Shown here: positions 35,401 to 50,400 of the stretch, in pieces | How positions within the stretch are numbered: the stretch's first letter is position 1 | How the letters are laid out: each line of letters begins with the position of its first letter | Assembly (NCBI GenBank): GCA_032622095.1 | Contig: CP136067.1 | Location: 131,103,030 to 131,167,029 of the forward strand | From: Siphonodentalium dalli | Taxonomy: Eukaryota > Mollusca > Scaphopoda > Gadilida > Siphonodentaliidae | Reading direction: 5' to 3' | DNA length: 64,000 bases | Program-made: the position numbers and the translations under genes | The notes under the pieces: model-generated | Told to the model about the DNA's origin: nothing | Database searches by the model: none | What the model saw: only the letters and a program-made list of their open reading frames with translations

Positions 35401-38400
35401 ACCGAAATAAAGCAGAAGCATGAATTATATCTAGGCATCAGCATATTTACCTGAGATATCTAGATATGCATTCGTATCATGAACCTTGTATCAGGATATG
35501 TATCATATCACGAGCAGACCCATATCTGCCGTGCTTAATAATTGATAGGGTCACTCTTCCCAGACAACACCAGAATGTTTTTTGAAACTCATTTTGAATT
35601 AGGACCCTGCAATTCATGGAATGGTTCAATAACAATACGCCAAACTCTATGTTGTGATGATCAGTGGCTACCAATTGTTCACCGTTGAGTGATAATGTCG
35701 CAATTGCACCCGTTTACCGGTATTTACATCATGAATAAATATCTGATGGTAGAATAGTTCCCCTGTCCATTTTGGAGCCTCAAGTCATGTCAACAATGCC
35801 ACATGGTCAGTATTCCAGCCAAAACATTTCCATGGAAAACCCAGCCAGAAAAATGTTGTATTTTGTGCTAGTTTAGGGTCTGGTATAAAGATCTCATGGT
35901 AGTAGGCTCTATATTCACCCTTTTGGAACCTCAACCTAAGTCATTGTCATTTGTCCTGCCTTTCGGACCACTATTTTGGCATAGTCAACTCCAAGCCATT
36001 CATTATCTATATAATATATCATGTAATTTTCCAGCTCGATCAGGGGGGGGGGGGGGGAAATTTTCCGGGCATGTATGCCGGGGTGGGTGGGTATTCGATG
36101 GGACCAACAATTTGTTTTTCCCCGCAACTCAAAAATATTTTTCCTGCAAGTCTTTTTGACTGTTTTTGCAATGAGTTTGGCTTAAAACACATCTATATGT
36201 CAATATTAACATAAATGACAAATTTCATGATGATCAGACAAACAGTATAGCCTGTACCCCATGCAAATGGATTGAATTTTGAAATCCAAGATGGCCGCTG
36301 GCAGCCATGTTTTTGTTTGGCCGAATGACCCCAAAATGACTCGTTCCTATTTACATGTCAATGTTAACATCCATGACTAATAGTATGCACAGAAATTTAT
36401 ATACAGCTGTTTACAGTGAATTCCCCCCCCCCCCACAAATCTCTTTTTTGGTGTCCAAAAATGGTCCGAAAAAAAAGCCGAAAAAGGAAACATTTTTGGA
36501 CGCGGGTTGGGTTGGTCCCAAGTAGGGTCGAAAGTAAAAAATCAGCACACGTGCCTGAAAATGTTTTCCGACCCCCCACCCCCCCCGGCTGAATTATGAT
36601 AAATTTGGCAACAGCTGGGAGAGACTTACCTTTCCTCATCTGTACCCTTGACTAGTACCCATGGCTTGTTTGATTGCATAAACTGGTTACCATATCTCGA
36701 TATGTTCAGGATGTTTCTGATTGAATCTCTTATTCTGTTAAAGATATTAAGTGATATATATTAGAGATATTAAGTGATATATATTAGAGATACTTTTAGG
36801 GTTGCGAGCTACAGTAATGGTCTAAGTAATCAACTTCTTAACCACAGCAGAATTATGGGTAACTTTTCAGGATTAGTCGGATATATGGCTTGTTGCCATT
36901 CATCGGAAAGCTCTCGGCGAGAAAACCTATTTGCTTTGGATCCGATTCTAGTGCCTCCAATGTTCAAGAGATATTGCTTTTGTATATTTTCTCTATGATT
37001 TAGAGAGACAATATTAACCACAGCTTTATCCCATCCGTGACTTCAGCTTCCTGAAATATTGCGAAAATCCTTTGTCAATGCATTCTCTTATATATGTGAG
37101 TCGCATATATAAGAGAATACATTGGCGTAACAATATTTACATTGATCTTAACCTGTAAGCCAGTGCATTCTCTTATATATGTGAGGCTCCCTATGGGAGA
37201 CTCACATATATAAGAGAATGAACTGACACAGCATCTTTAATGCTGCACCAACGGTGTTGTCATCGAGAACCTCATGATAGGGGTTTTACAATAAAAATTA
37301 CCTTTCTTTGACCATGCACTACAATTTCTCAATTATCAGGCCCGCGCGACAAAACCCTGCATGTGCAACCCCTCGCCCTGATCACCCATCCACATCTGAA
37401 TTTTTCTTACTTTAAAGTGATGTGAAACACTCCAGTGGGGTGATCAAATAGAAATGAAGAATAATCTTGTTCAAAGTAGTTAATTAAATGCAGCGACTAT
37501 CGATGGCAAAATGGGTTTCGTTAGTTTAGCGCCGATAGATGCGTTCCGAGTTCCGAATCGAGTAGTAAATATTTTCAATTGAGCGTAGTTCAGACTATGT
37601 TTTCTATAGAGTAGTGTGGTCGATTTGCTTGAGATTTCGGCGATGTTGGTAGAATGCTAAATTCCTCCAGTTGGCATAGCGCCTGTACACTAATTTATCA
37701 GTTTCATGCATCCGAACAAGTACATAATATGTCTTTAATATGAACTGGTTAGCTACTGTCATATATAAACAAGCCAGCAAATAGCGTTTCTGTCATTTGC
37801 AGAATGAGGTCCCCAGAGGGTGAATTTAGTGACGCTATCCCGCATAGCGGGCTAGCATCACTAAATTCACCCTCTGGGGACCTCATTCAGCTTAGGCCTC
37901 ATATTCTGGGAAGTATCTATGGTATCAAATTAACATTGTTTTTAGTTACGTTTTCCCATATGGGAAGTTTCTATATCCCCTAATTTGCAGAAGATAAAAT
38001 CCATAATCGAGGCTCCCAATGGGAGAACATCACCAACTTCAACTGGGGAACTTCTATCTGATCCTATGTCTGCCATAGCAGTTGAGGGCCTAAGCAGAAT
38101 GAGGTCCCCAGAGGGTGAATTTAGTGATGCTAGCCTGCTATGCGGGGTAGCGTCACTAAATTCACCCTCTGGGAACCTCATTCTGCAAATGACAGACACC
38201 CTATTTGCAGGCTTGTATATGAACTGGTCAACTACCCTCATTTTATCACTCAAATGACTGTTACTCAAAAAAAATATTATTAGTGACAAAGAAGCGTATT
38301 TTTCTTTGGCAGGGGCATTTTCTTTTTAAATTATCCAGTTAATTGGTGGGAAACATTCAGATAATAACATTTCCTAAGGGAACTTATCGTCGATGAATAT

Positions 38401-41400
38401 TTAGTATGGCACGGGTTAAACATGATGAGTACTAACTTAGCTTGTTCCATGAGTTCTATGAAGATGGCGAGTTCTTTGCTGATCTGTCCCAGCAGTAACT
38501 GGTCCTCATCATTTAGAGTTATTTTCTGTATCACTCCATCAAAATTCTTAGCTAAGAAGCTCAAGGACCTAGAACATTGGAGTAGAAAGGTTAATTTCAT
38601 GATAATGATAAGTATGATGGAGATACATTTTTTACCCCTTCCATGACTGCAGGTTCCTTAAATTTCGGGAAAACCCTGTGCCAATGCATTCTCTTATATA
38701 AATGCGAGTCTTCGCAATTATAACAGAATGCATTGGCCTAACAATATTTACCTAGACCTTGTAAGCCAGTGCATTCTCTTATATATGCGAGGCTCCCTAT
38801 GGGAGATTCAACATATCAGAAAATGCACTGGCTTAGGATCTTTAATGCTACATCAGTGCAGCTCCCGTCATGAACCTCAGGTTTAAGACTTGTTTCTTTT
38901 AACCCTTTCAGTGCCAATTCCGATTTTTGTATCAACCCATATTTCCTTGATAATTTTTCAAATTTATTGATTATAATGTGATACATTGATGGAAAGAGCT
39001 CTCACATTATTATAATCAATAAATTTGAAAAATGATCAAGGAAATATGGGTTGATACAAAAATCGGAATTGGCACTGAAAGGGTCAACACTTTCTTTACT
39101 GATATGATCAATGGGCTTAGATTTTGTCGGCATCAATATTCGTGGTTTCTCTCATAACTAGAGATGTGACTGTCCCAATACTCCCTGTGTTATTAAAACA
39201 CTAAGATGTTTCACATGTCAGTAAACATTAAGTTAAAATAATAAAATAACCGATTGCAGGTGCACAATTATTAAAAAATGACTGAGAAAAACTCCAGTCA
39301 AACATCATCTTCACCACAAATAATTGGTAAAAAAAATAAGTCAAGAAGGCCAAAAACTCCACCAAAATAAGTCTGACCAATTGTGTCGATGATTGAAAAT
39401 AATATAAGTCAAGAAGGCCAATAACTCTGCGGGGGTATAAAAATGTAAGAATAAAAGCTCAAACAAAATTATGCATGTTGCAAACAATTTTCTAAGTCAA
39501 AAAAGGGGGATAACTCCACCAAAAAGTCGGACAGACGTCATAATCGCAGGGGCACAGGTATCTGATATATGTGCCAAATTTCACAGAAAATGATTAAAAA
39601 ACAACTGAGAAAAACTCCGGACAAGCCGATTCCAGTATACACCCCCACAACTTAGTTGTGGGGAGGAGGGTATAAAAATGTCATTTCCAAGGGACATAAA
39701 TTTGTGGATTAGATATATTTATCCATATCAACAGGACCTGAATGTACAATAGCGGGTTTATGAAATATCTGAGTAGTCACTATTGAGAAATTGGGTCGGC
39801 TAGCATCATCAAATTCACCCTCTGAGAACCTCATTTCCCTTAGGCCTCAACAACTATAGGAGACCTAGGATGAGATTGAAGTTCTCCAGTGGAAGTTGGT
39901 GATGTAACTGATGTTCACCCATTAGTCACCTTGATTATGCATTTTATCTTCTTCAAATTATGGGATATAGAAACTGAACAGAAGGGAAAATGTAACTAAA
40001 AACAATGTTAATTTGAGACTACAGATACCTCCCAGAAGATGAGACCGAAGCAGAATGAATTTAGTGATGCTAGCCTACTGTGTGGGATAGCGTCACTAAA
40101 TTCACCCTCTGGGGACCTCATTCTGCAAATAACAGACACACTATTTCCAAAGCTTGAAAAAGTGTAGACAAAGAGGAGGAAATATTTTCAAAAATTTACA
40201 GAGGTGCCATAAATAATCGACTCCTTAACCATAGCAGAATTATGGGTAAAAATTCTGCTGTGGTTAAGGAGTCGATTATTTAGGGCATTACTGTAGGTGC
40301 CATTATAAATCACAATATTAAAACATTACAATGAATTGCTTTTTGTGCAATGACAGGAATCGATAATTCCCATTGGAAAATGCAGTAATGCCCTAATTAA
40401 TCGACTGCTTAACCACAGCAGAATTATGGGTAACTTTTCAGGATTTAGTGGGAAATATGGCTTGTTGCCATTCATCGGAAAGCTCTCGGGCATTACTGTA
40501 GTCATGATTTGTTCCCAATTTCTGACCCTTAAATTCCCCGATTCACGTATAAAGCTCTCTTGGATTGCGAACAAAAGATAGGACTTCCCCTTCATGTTAT
40601 GAAGATTTTCAAGACCCCATGTTCAATTATCACAATGCAGAAATAAACAATCTATTAACCCTTTCAGTGCCAAGTCCGATTTTTGTATCAACCCATATTT
40701 CCTTGATCATTTTTCAAATTTATTGATTATAATAATGTGGTACATTGTTGGAAAGAGGTCTTAGAGCTCTTTCCAACAATGTACCACATTATTATAATCA
40801 ATAAATTTGAAAAATGATCAAGGAAATATGGGTTGATACAAAAATCGGATTTGGCACTGAAAGGGTTAAGAGATGCACCAAACTGTGTGATTACACTGAT
40901 TTTTAAAACCAGAATGGTTGTTCCTATATTCCTATAGTCTCCATCACTCATAGAAATGTACAATTATGAGCATAATGGTGCAAGTTGTCACAACAGATAG
41001 GGCCATGCACCAAAAGGGTTAAACAGTCATGGTAGATTTGCACTCGGCATCTCTCCAGAATATTTTATTAACCGAACAACAGATAGACTTCTCATGCATT
41101 TTATTTTTATTACTTGGTTTACGGATTTCCCTACCCAAAAAAAAAGCTGTTTATCAATAAAAAATAAAATTTTATTTTTCGTTTTTTTTTATTTCTGCCT
41201 ATCGGAATATAATCCAGACATATAAAAAAAATAGAAAAAAGTGTAAGTTTATGTATAATGTACAACATCGATTGAACAGCGAAGCCTCCTGGTGCTGTTT
41301 ATGGTATTGAATGTCAATGCCAACATTCTGGACGCTGATATTGGCAATATTTTTTCATCTATCCGTATCATGTTTTAAAGAAACATTCAAATAAAAAAAT

Positions 41401-44400
41401 TCATTTGCCCATGCTTGTTTTAGATGAGGAGATTATTTTATTTCTCCCGACCCTATTTTTCGACAATTTAAATTAAAAAATAAATACAGATATTTTTATT
41501 TTTTTTCTCCCACCTCCCCTACCTTTGAGCCAAAGAAATCTGTAAACCAAGTAATAAACAAGGGGTACGCATCTAAGATGCTTTTGTCGAGTTTTTTGGC
41601 AGTCGAACCAAACTTTTGCCAATAAGGTGCACAACTCCGGGAAAAAAAGTCGGACAGTGGTATATTATTGCAATAGACCTATATACCAAATATCAATTGA
41701 ATCCGTTAATATTTCATTGAGTTATCGCACTAACGGTGATAAAATTGTTATTAAAATAGACAAACTAAGACCCATAACTCCGGAAAAAAAATTCGGACAA
41801 ACTAAGTTTTCGAACTCATCCGAGATATTGTTGCAAGAGACTCATATTCCAAATATTGTTTAAATCGGTTAATATTTCATTGAGTTATCGCGCTAACGGT
41901 GATAATATTGCTAAAAATAGACAAACTAAGACCCATATCTCCGCGAAAAAAATTCGGACAAACCTGGTTTTCGAACTCGTCCGAGATATTGTTGCAGGAG
42001 ACTCATATACCAAATATTGTTGAAATCGGTTAATATTTCATCGAGTTATCGCGCTAACGGTGATAACATTGCTAAAAATAGATAAACTAAGACCTATAAC
42101 TCCGGGAAAAAAATTCGGACAAACCTGGTTTTCGAACTCGTCCGAGATATTGTTGCAAGAGTCTCATATACCAAATATTGTTGAAATTGGTTAATATTTG
42201 CGTGAGTTATCGCGCTAACGGTGAAAAACTTGACTAAAAACCATCTAAGATGGATAACTCTTGTCAAAAAGTTCGGACGTGACCCATTTGCTACAGGCAG
42301 TAAATAGTCATTGGGAGCAACTCACATACCAAAATTTTGCCTCACCTATTTATGAAATTTCCTAGATTATTGAGCAGCTCTGAATTATTCTTGAGCTGTA
42401 GATCGTCCCACGAGAACGAGCTGTCTTGAGATTCCGGCCGGACGTACAGTAGATAAAACCTATATATATCAGCCGGAATTCCAGTCTCCTTAGCATGGTC
42501 CCCAAACACACCAACGTTCCGACTCTTTGAGAACTTTCCATCCTCATAGTTCAGGTATTCTGTAACATAAAGACAGTCCTGTTAGATGGAATTATTTCAG
42601 AAATAACTTTCATTTTGATTATGCAATTGTAAGACACATTCTATCATTTGTGTAATGTCTTACAGTAAATCTCTCATCGGAATTTCCACCTATACTTCAT
42701 AAATATAATGCAGGGCTCAAAATACATTTAATTTTGCAAGAATCAAATACCAAATCAAGTTAGTCATAAAGCGCTGAAAATGGAAAAGTTTCGCGAGAAT
42801 TATTACAAGAATCGATTTGGTGATTCTCGTCAAATTTTATGACCTGATAATGGGAGAGTTATTTAATTCCAACTTTTTTGAAATTTAACACAGTATTTAT
42901 ATTTTTCATGAAGCCCTCTTCTGGGTGTTATGATGGAGGTGCCTGAAAACACAGTATTTTTATTTTGTCATGAGGCCCTCTGTTGGGTGATGAGGGAGGT
43001 ACCTGAGAACACAGTATTTTTATTTATTTATGAGGCCATCTTTTGGGTGATGAGGGAGGTGCCTGAGAACACAGTATTTTTTATTTATTTATGAGGCCAT
43101 CTTTTGGGTGATGAGGGAGGTACCTGAGAACACAGTATTTTTATTTATTTATGAGGCTCTCTTTTGGGTGATGAGGGAGGTGCCTGAGAATACAGTATTT
43201 TTATTTATTTATGAGGCCATCTTTTGGGTGATGAGGGAGGTGCCTGAGAACACAGTATTTTTTATTTATTTATGAGGCCATCTTTTGGGTGATGAGGGAG
43301 GTGCTTGAGAACAGTATTTTTTATTTTTTACAAGGCCCTCTTTTGGGTGATGAGGGAGGTGCTTGAGAACACAGTATTTTTTATTATTTACAAGGCCCTC
43401 TTTTATTTTTTTTTATTTGGGTGATGAGGGAGGTGAGGTGCCTGATAACACAGTATTTTTTTTATTTATTTGGCCTTATGTTGACATCATTGACCGTGAC
43501 ATCATTATTTGACCCTGACATCATTTGAGCTTACCTGTGGCCACTACGCTCTTGACAATGGTGAAGTTATCATCAGCACCTAACAGTGTACAGGGAAATA
43601 TCACTCCATGGAACGGTACATTATCCTTACCCAGGAAATTATACATCTCAACCTGAAAGAAATCAACTGGATTAACCCTTTCATCACATAATGGATTCTT
43701 CCCGAGTTCCAAAAGTAAACAAATGGAGTGGCTTATTGTTCATTTTTAGGGATAATCAGATACGTTTTTCCAAATTTTCTATACTTTTTTTCTATATTTT
43801 CTATACTGAATAGATACTCCCACCCTAGTATGGTCGTCGGAGGGTTAGACCCATAAGAAATTGGTAAAGAAGCAGTTTTGGTGTAATTCGACGTGGGAGA
43901 ATCTCGTGTATAACATATCCAAAATCCGCTAAAATCTGCTTTGGGGACCAATAATAATGAAAATCGCAAATAAGTAGTTATTCACGAAAACCCACACGAC
44001 AAAATGCCAATTCGGCACCAATATACATCATTGATTGAAATCGGTATGTTTTTGTGGGTATGAGTAGCCAAGCAGGATTCATAATTCTAAGATGGCTACC
44101 AAAATGGCCACCGAAAATTGTCGAAATTTAAATTCTGCTCAGAGGAAAGCCGAAACAACACTTCGGTTGTGAGCTAACGATGCCAGACTCATTAAACATT
44201 TTGCCAATAGTATCTACTACCACAATCATTTTAGCGCGTACTGTTCCAACCAAGCAGTATCTACTGCAGGATCCAACATCATTTATTACTTATTACGAGG
44301 GACTATCTGGAAATTAATTAGAAAGAAATTAAATTGCGCACGAATCTAGATTATTTGCAAAAACAGTGTCAATATTTCTACTTATAACGACTATTCGGAA

Positions 44401-47400
44401 CGTTTCCAGCAAATATATGGTAGTCCAGAAGCATCGGGCTATAATGGGTCACCCAGTGATGGCGAAGCTGGAAAGTGGAAAGGACACGAAGGAAGAGCAA
44501 ATAATCTGGGGTTTACTTAATGGGTGGGCAAGTTGGTTATCGGAGCTAGGTATAGTTTCTAAGTAAAATTATTTTCTTCAATATCAAGAGGAAAAATGAA
44601 AATTCCACACGTACATTGTATATCCTTCACACTCCATGTGACAATTCCATGTCATGCGACTGAGGGTATTTACATGTGGATAGAAACATTCTAGTAAATA
44701 TATATATACGCATCGATAACTGTAGGCATGTAATGGATCTGAACACATTGAGTATTCCGGTCGATTTTAGCCTATTATTTATATGTTATGGTTATTGCCT
44801 CCATATGTTCAGAATATTTAGTTTATTACGCCATTTCCAACAATAAATTATACTTTAAAAAACGTCATCATTGCCAACTAACCTCAACATTGACTATAAC
44901 ATTTGTTGTAGTTTTGGCGCTTTTAGGCATCTGTTATTCTTCCATGGATGTGTTCACTTTACTTAGTTTGATGTACATGTAGCATGAATGTCCTGAGATA
45001 ACATGCCGTTGTTACAAGCTCTATCTGCTTCACACGTCTGTTGTAAAAAGGCGGATATGGAGACAGGTATTTGCCTCAATGATATCTATTGGCACCATTG
45101 TCCTAACTGCACAATTTAGACTATTCACTATACTTCGATGTAGACGTTTCTGCATCTCCAGTGTTTCCATGTTATTACCATTCCTCTACCCGTAGGCATA
45201 AACGTATCAACCATTTAGCTTGATGAACTGGTATATCAAGGTTGTCATTGGAAAGAAATGCCACATGAACATGGTGACCAACAAAGAAATGTGAACAATG
45301 AACATGTTCTTTTCCAGATGCTAGACAATCAAACGGCCACATAAGGCTTTCATCCATGCTGATCGGAGCACGAAATACATGTATGTGCAAATTAGTGACA
45401 TGAAAATTATCTCCTGCAGACGACGTACTCTAGACCTACATCCAACGTCATTTCCTATGAACTTTTACTGTTTGTAAAGACGGTTTCGAGTTTTGAAAAT
45501 CACGCTTGTCCAAGAAGACCTCAACAGACTTACTGATTCTATGTGTAAACAATGTATGAGGATAGTTTCCTCATACATATGTATTTGGCACAAGTATTTT
45601 CTAGGACATAAGACATTACCATTCACCGTAGAGTTGATATCTGAGAAGAGCTAAGAGTAAGACCACTTTTCGTACATGTCGAAATGGGGAATCCATGGGC
45701 TACATTTAGTTCCAGCTAACACTAACAATGATGTCGAAAAATGTGCGTTCACAATCTGTTTAGCGGAAATTTATAGTCATTATGTTTTACTTTCTATCGA
45801 AACCGTCCAACTAAAGAGGTTTTTTTTTCAGTGTATCTCAACCTAGCTATAAATCGGACACGTTCCTGTTTTGGTAACCTTCTTAAGAGGTTGGGAATAT
45901 GATTATTCATACATATTCCAGACTAAAACTATACTGTATTCAATAAGAGATATATATGCAAGTAAAATTCTTTTTTCGAAAAGGAATCAAAGGGCAAATA
46001 TCCTATTTATGACTTCTATCGTTGCTTACTTATTCTGGATCAACCTCTTTTGCGACTATCGCGGCCGTGTACCATAAGTGTACAAAATGATGGCCAAGCC
46101 CGAATAGTTAATTTGCCAACCCGTGGGAAGCCACCAAAAGATTGAAAATAAACCAAGGCTCCATTATTACAAATATTAGTTTTGATGTATATAAGGCACA
46201 TATATTAGCCAACTATCAACTGCATCCACCAGTCACAACTTCCATTATATGACAAGCTGGGCAGAGTCTACCATTTTCGTTTTGGAAGCCATATTAGATA
46301 AAATTTATTATTTCTTTTGGTCCATTTGAGATGGAATGTTCACAAATAAAAGAAATACTCAATTATTTTGTAGACAAGATCTGCTCATCCCTAAATATCA
46401 AATGTGACCAGAACACCAAAGCCGATTTTGGTTATATTTCATACCATAGAACTAATGAGTGAAGGACCACAGTAAACTATGACCTAAACGCTTACACATG
46501 TCATTGCTGGAATGATCAGTTGACACGACCATTGAAAGAGTATACCCATTGTACCCAGTTCAGAGAGCAATAAGTGATAAAAAGAAGTGATAGAAAATAG
46601 TATTTTTCACATCGGGTGTCCATTTTGGGTACGGATTTTTAAGTTTTTCCATAGAGCTAGCATAATGGCATCATAAGGAGGTATACATCATTCGTATTTA
46701 TTTAGTCAATTTTATTCATCAACGACTACTTATAATCGATTGAATGACACTCTGGGCAATATCTGCCATTTTCCATATTTTGACTGCCATTTTGGCAGCC
46801 ATTTTGAGACAAAGGGCCAATTTGGGTTTCATTGAATTGGAGTATTCATAGATAATGGTATGCCCAACTTACATTGTACAGTTCTGTCCATTTCTTGTTG
46901 ATATATGTCTGGCATCGCAATGGCGATTTTTGTGAAATTTTACACCGCGTTCTGTAAAATCGAATTTTTGAGGGTGTGGATGCGTCTGGGACCCCATTTG
47001 TGGCATCTTTCATTGCTTCAATGCTGAATTAACACGAATAAGACTAAGCAAAGTCGCCAGTCTGAACTAAACACCTCAAAAAAAGAAAGTCCCCCTAATA
47101 TATTTGGTAATATTTTATGAGATATTGGATCGATTTTGACGAAACTTTACACATATATTTAGTGGTATCTGAGACACAACCTGTGTGAGGCACCGTCCTG
47201 TGAGTTGTGTTCTGACCGACTGAGCACGAATTGAATGGAAGAGATGTGCTTTTTAAAAGTTGCAAAATACTGACGCAGACTGGGCAGTCACACCATTGTT
47301 CCATTCTTCACACAAGTTGTTAATAGCTGTAAGTGTGGTCCAAAAGTGACATTGAGTCCACGATAACATGCGTGTCATCTTCGGGACACAATATGCCCGC

Positions 47401-50400
47401 TGCATGCCCAGGCCATTCAGTCTTACCACATTCCTTTGGATTGACACCTTTCAGAAGTTTCATGCCATGAGCAACACAGACTTATTGAAATCAGTCTCTT
47501 TGAAGCCATTTTTCAGTAAACCATATTTCCCACCATGTAGGCCAATGATGTACCAACAGATAAGGATGTTCCAAGCCCGTGAGAGAAGTGGGGGACCACG
47601 GCACAGCGAAATGACTATGATCACTCTACCGGTGTTTTTGCAACTTTTGAAAAGTGCCCCTCTTCCATTCAATTCGTGCTCACTCTGTCATAGCTCAGCT
47701 CATAGCACAGTGCTTAGCACACTTGATGTTTCTGGTACCACAAATCATTTGTGAAAAGTTTCATCAAAATCCATCCAATATCTCGTAAAATATTACCGAA
47801 TATATTAGGGGGGACTTTCTTTTTTTGAGGTGTTTATTATCAAACAACAGGAACTGATCTTTAAGATATTAGGCAAAAACTTCATAATTTCGAGTTTAGG
47901 TCGCCATTTTGGCGGCCATCTGGGACGAGGGGTTCCATTTTTGCCATAAACAGGTGGCATAATAATTTACCCTCGCCAAAATGTATACATTTGTATACAT
48001 ATGACAGCATTTGTTCTCACTATAATCAAATTAATCTCAGTCAGAGTCTCTTTTAACTAACAGCGGCCATGTTGGATGCCATCTTGGATCCTGGATTTTC
48101 CCCAAAGCGAATTTTAGCGGATTTTGGATATGTTGTACCAGAGATTCTCCCGCGTTGAATGACACCAAAATCGCTTCTTTACCAATTTCTTCTGGGTCAA
48201 CTCCCTTTTTTGCATACCACGACCATACTACCCAGCCATACCAGTGTATATTGGAATGGTCTATTATTTCTTTGGATGGGCATTCATAAAATTTAAGCAA
48301 ACAGATAGAAAAACATATGATACAAGAGCAGAAGGATTCATATTCAGTGGTGTGATATGTTCAGATAATAAGTTCAACAAACGACCTACGGCATATATAA
48401 GAGAAAGCACTGGTATATGATCATTAATGCTGTACCAGCGCAGCTCCCATCATGAATGGGAATCCAAGTATTCCATGTATTAATCGACCTACTTTGATCC
48501 CAGAAAAACAATTACATGTTTTCAGCTTAATAAGAAGCTTAAGATATACATGTACGCATCGCTTTACCCATTTGTTGAACTTAATATCTGAACATTTACT
48601 AAGGGAACTACTCATCAATGAGTATTTAGCATAGAAAGGGTTAAGCAGAGGACAGGAAGAGCAACATGTCACACACTTAAAATCAAATGTGTTAGAGACT
48701 TGATTCAGGACATAGGTTCCTGAACCTGTGTTTAGGGGATTAAAATAGGTGCAGAAATAAACAAAATGCATATATACCTACTTTATATGCAAAAGATGTA
48801 TTAAAGTGATGACTTAGGCCAAACAAAAAAAGTGTTTTGATTCTCAGGCAATTTTTTTTGAGAATCGATGAGGGAGCGAGGGTTTTATTTTTATTTTTTA
48901 TTTTTGTTATGGGGATAATGCCCATAGTTAGCATGGGTTATTATACCTTCCCAGGTTAAGAAAATGTAAGGAGAACATTGTTTTGATATAAACTAATGTA
49001 TTCCACTATAAAGAATGACCAATTATCACATTGTACTACCCGTACATCAAATCTGAAATAAAGAATGACATAAATATATGACATTGTACTATCCGTACGT
49101 CATATAGGGATTTACCAGAATGATATATATATACAATGTATATTTCAATTTACTGTTGTTGATATATTTGATATATGTATGTACCTTTTATAGTATATAT
49201 CTATTTATATCTATCTATATACTTTAATATTTATCCATCTATACTATAGTAACTATACATGCTAGCCATAAAAACTTCAAATACTATTATATTAAACCAG
49301 CATGCACATCGTCAATACGCACCATATTTCTTTCCGGTGTAACAGGATATCTCCCCCCCCCTGGATATCTTCCCCCCCACCCTGGATATCTTCCCCCCCA
49401 TGTACGACTAAAAAATAATTTCACTCATTTGATATCGTTTGGTTCTGAAATGGCCAGAAAAATGTTTTTTGAGATTAAAATTATTATTTTATTTTTTTTA
49501 TTTAAAAAAAAAGTGACAAAATTATTGTTTTCACGAATTTGATTGTCTTTTTTTTTTCTTTCAAATGTCCAGGCTTGGATATTCCACCACCCCCACCCAG
49601 CACCTACATGACAAAAAAATCATCTTATGGTTTTATCGCTTATTTTGCTTTATATATTCATGAGTCAGGGTTTGGGGTGGGGGGAAGATGTCCAGGTCAG
49701 GATATCTCACCCCCCCCCCCCCCCCCCACCCAGCACCTACATGACAAAAAAATAATCTTATGGTTTTATCACTCGTTTTGCTTTATATAGTCAAGAAACA
49801 GCGAGAAATTAACTTCTTCTGAGAACAAGTTGTTGAGTCAGGGTTTGGGGTGGGGGGGGGGAAGAAGTCCAGGTCAGGATATCTTCCCCCCCCCACCCAG
49901 CACCTACATGACAAAAAAATAATCTTATGGTTTTATCGCTCGTTTTGCTTTATATAGTCATGAAACACCGAGAAATTAACTTCTTCTGAGAACAAGTTGT
50001 TTGAGTCAGGGTTTGGGGTGGGGGGGGAGATGTCCAGGTCAGGATATCTTCCCCCCTCCCCCCCCCCCCCCCCCCCCACCCAGCACCTACATGACAAAAA
50101 AATAATCTTATGGTTTTATCGCTTGTTTTGCTTTATATAGTCACGAAACAGCGAGAAATTAACTTCTTCTGAGAACAAGTTGTTTGAGTCAGGGTTTGGG
50201 GTGGGGGGGGGGGGGGGGGGGAAATGTCCAGGTCAGGATATCTTCACCCCCCCCCCCCACCCAGCACCTACATGACAAAAAAATAATCTTATGGTTTTAT
50301 TGCTTGTTTTGCTTTATATAGTCATGAAACAGCGAGAAATTAACTTCTTCTGAGAACAAGTTTTTTGAGTCAGGGTTTGGGTGGGGGGGGGGGGGGGGGG

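Larger units (their letters stand above)
43676..48640. mobile_element. possible 5 kb TTAA-flanked element
   Basis: TTAA at 43,672-43,675 then CCCTTTCATCACATAATGG; right end CATAGAAAGGG then TTAA at 48,641-48,644. Ends agree clearly only over CCCTTTC. Inverted ~110-bp copies sharing AACATATCCAAAATCCGCTA lie inside each end (43,828-43,948 and 48,098-48,232). The left end resembles 60,366-60,440. No transposase frame, so this is a candidate only. Confidence 0.4.

Noticed and set aside
36000-36600. Coding sequence around the G- and C-runs
   Set aside because: ORFs there depend on homopolymer lengths and show no domain.
47368-47754. 128-codon + strand ORF as a possible transposase
   Set aside because: No DDE/DDD or helix-turn-helix pattern recognised; the sequence is one arm of an inverted repeat, which also opens - strand ORFs.
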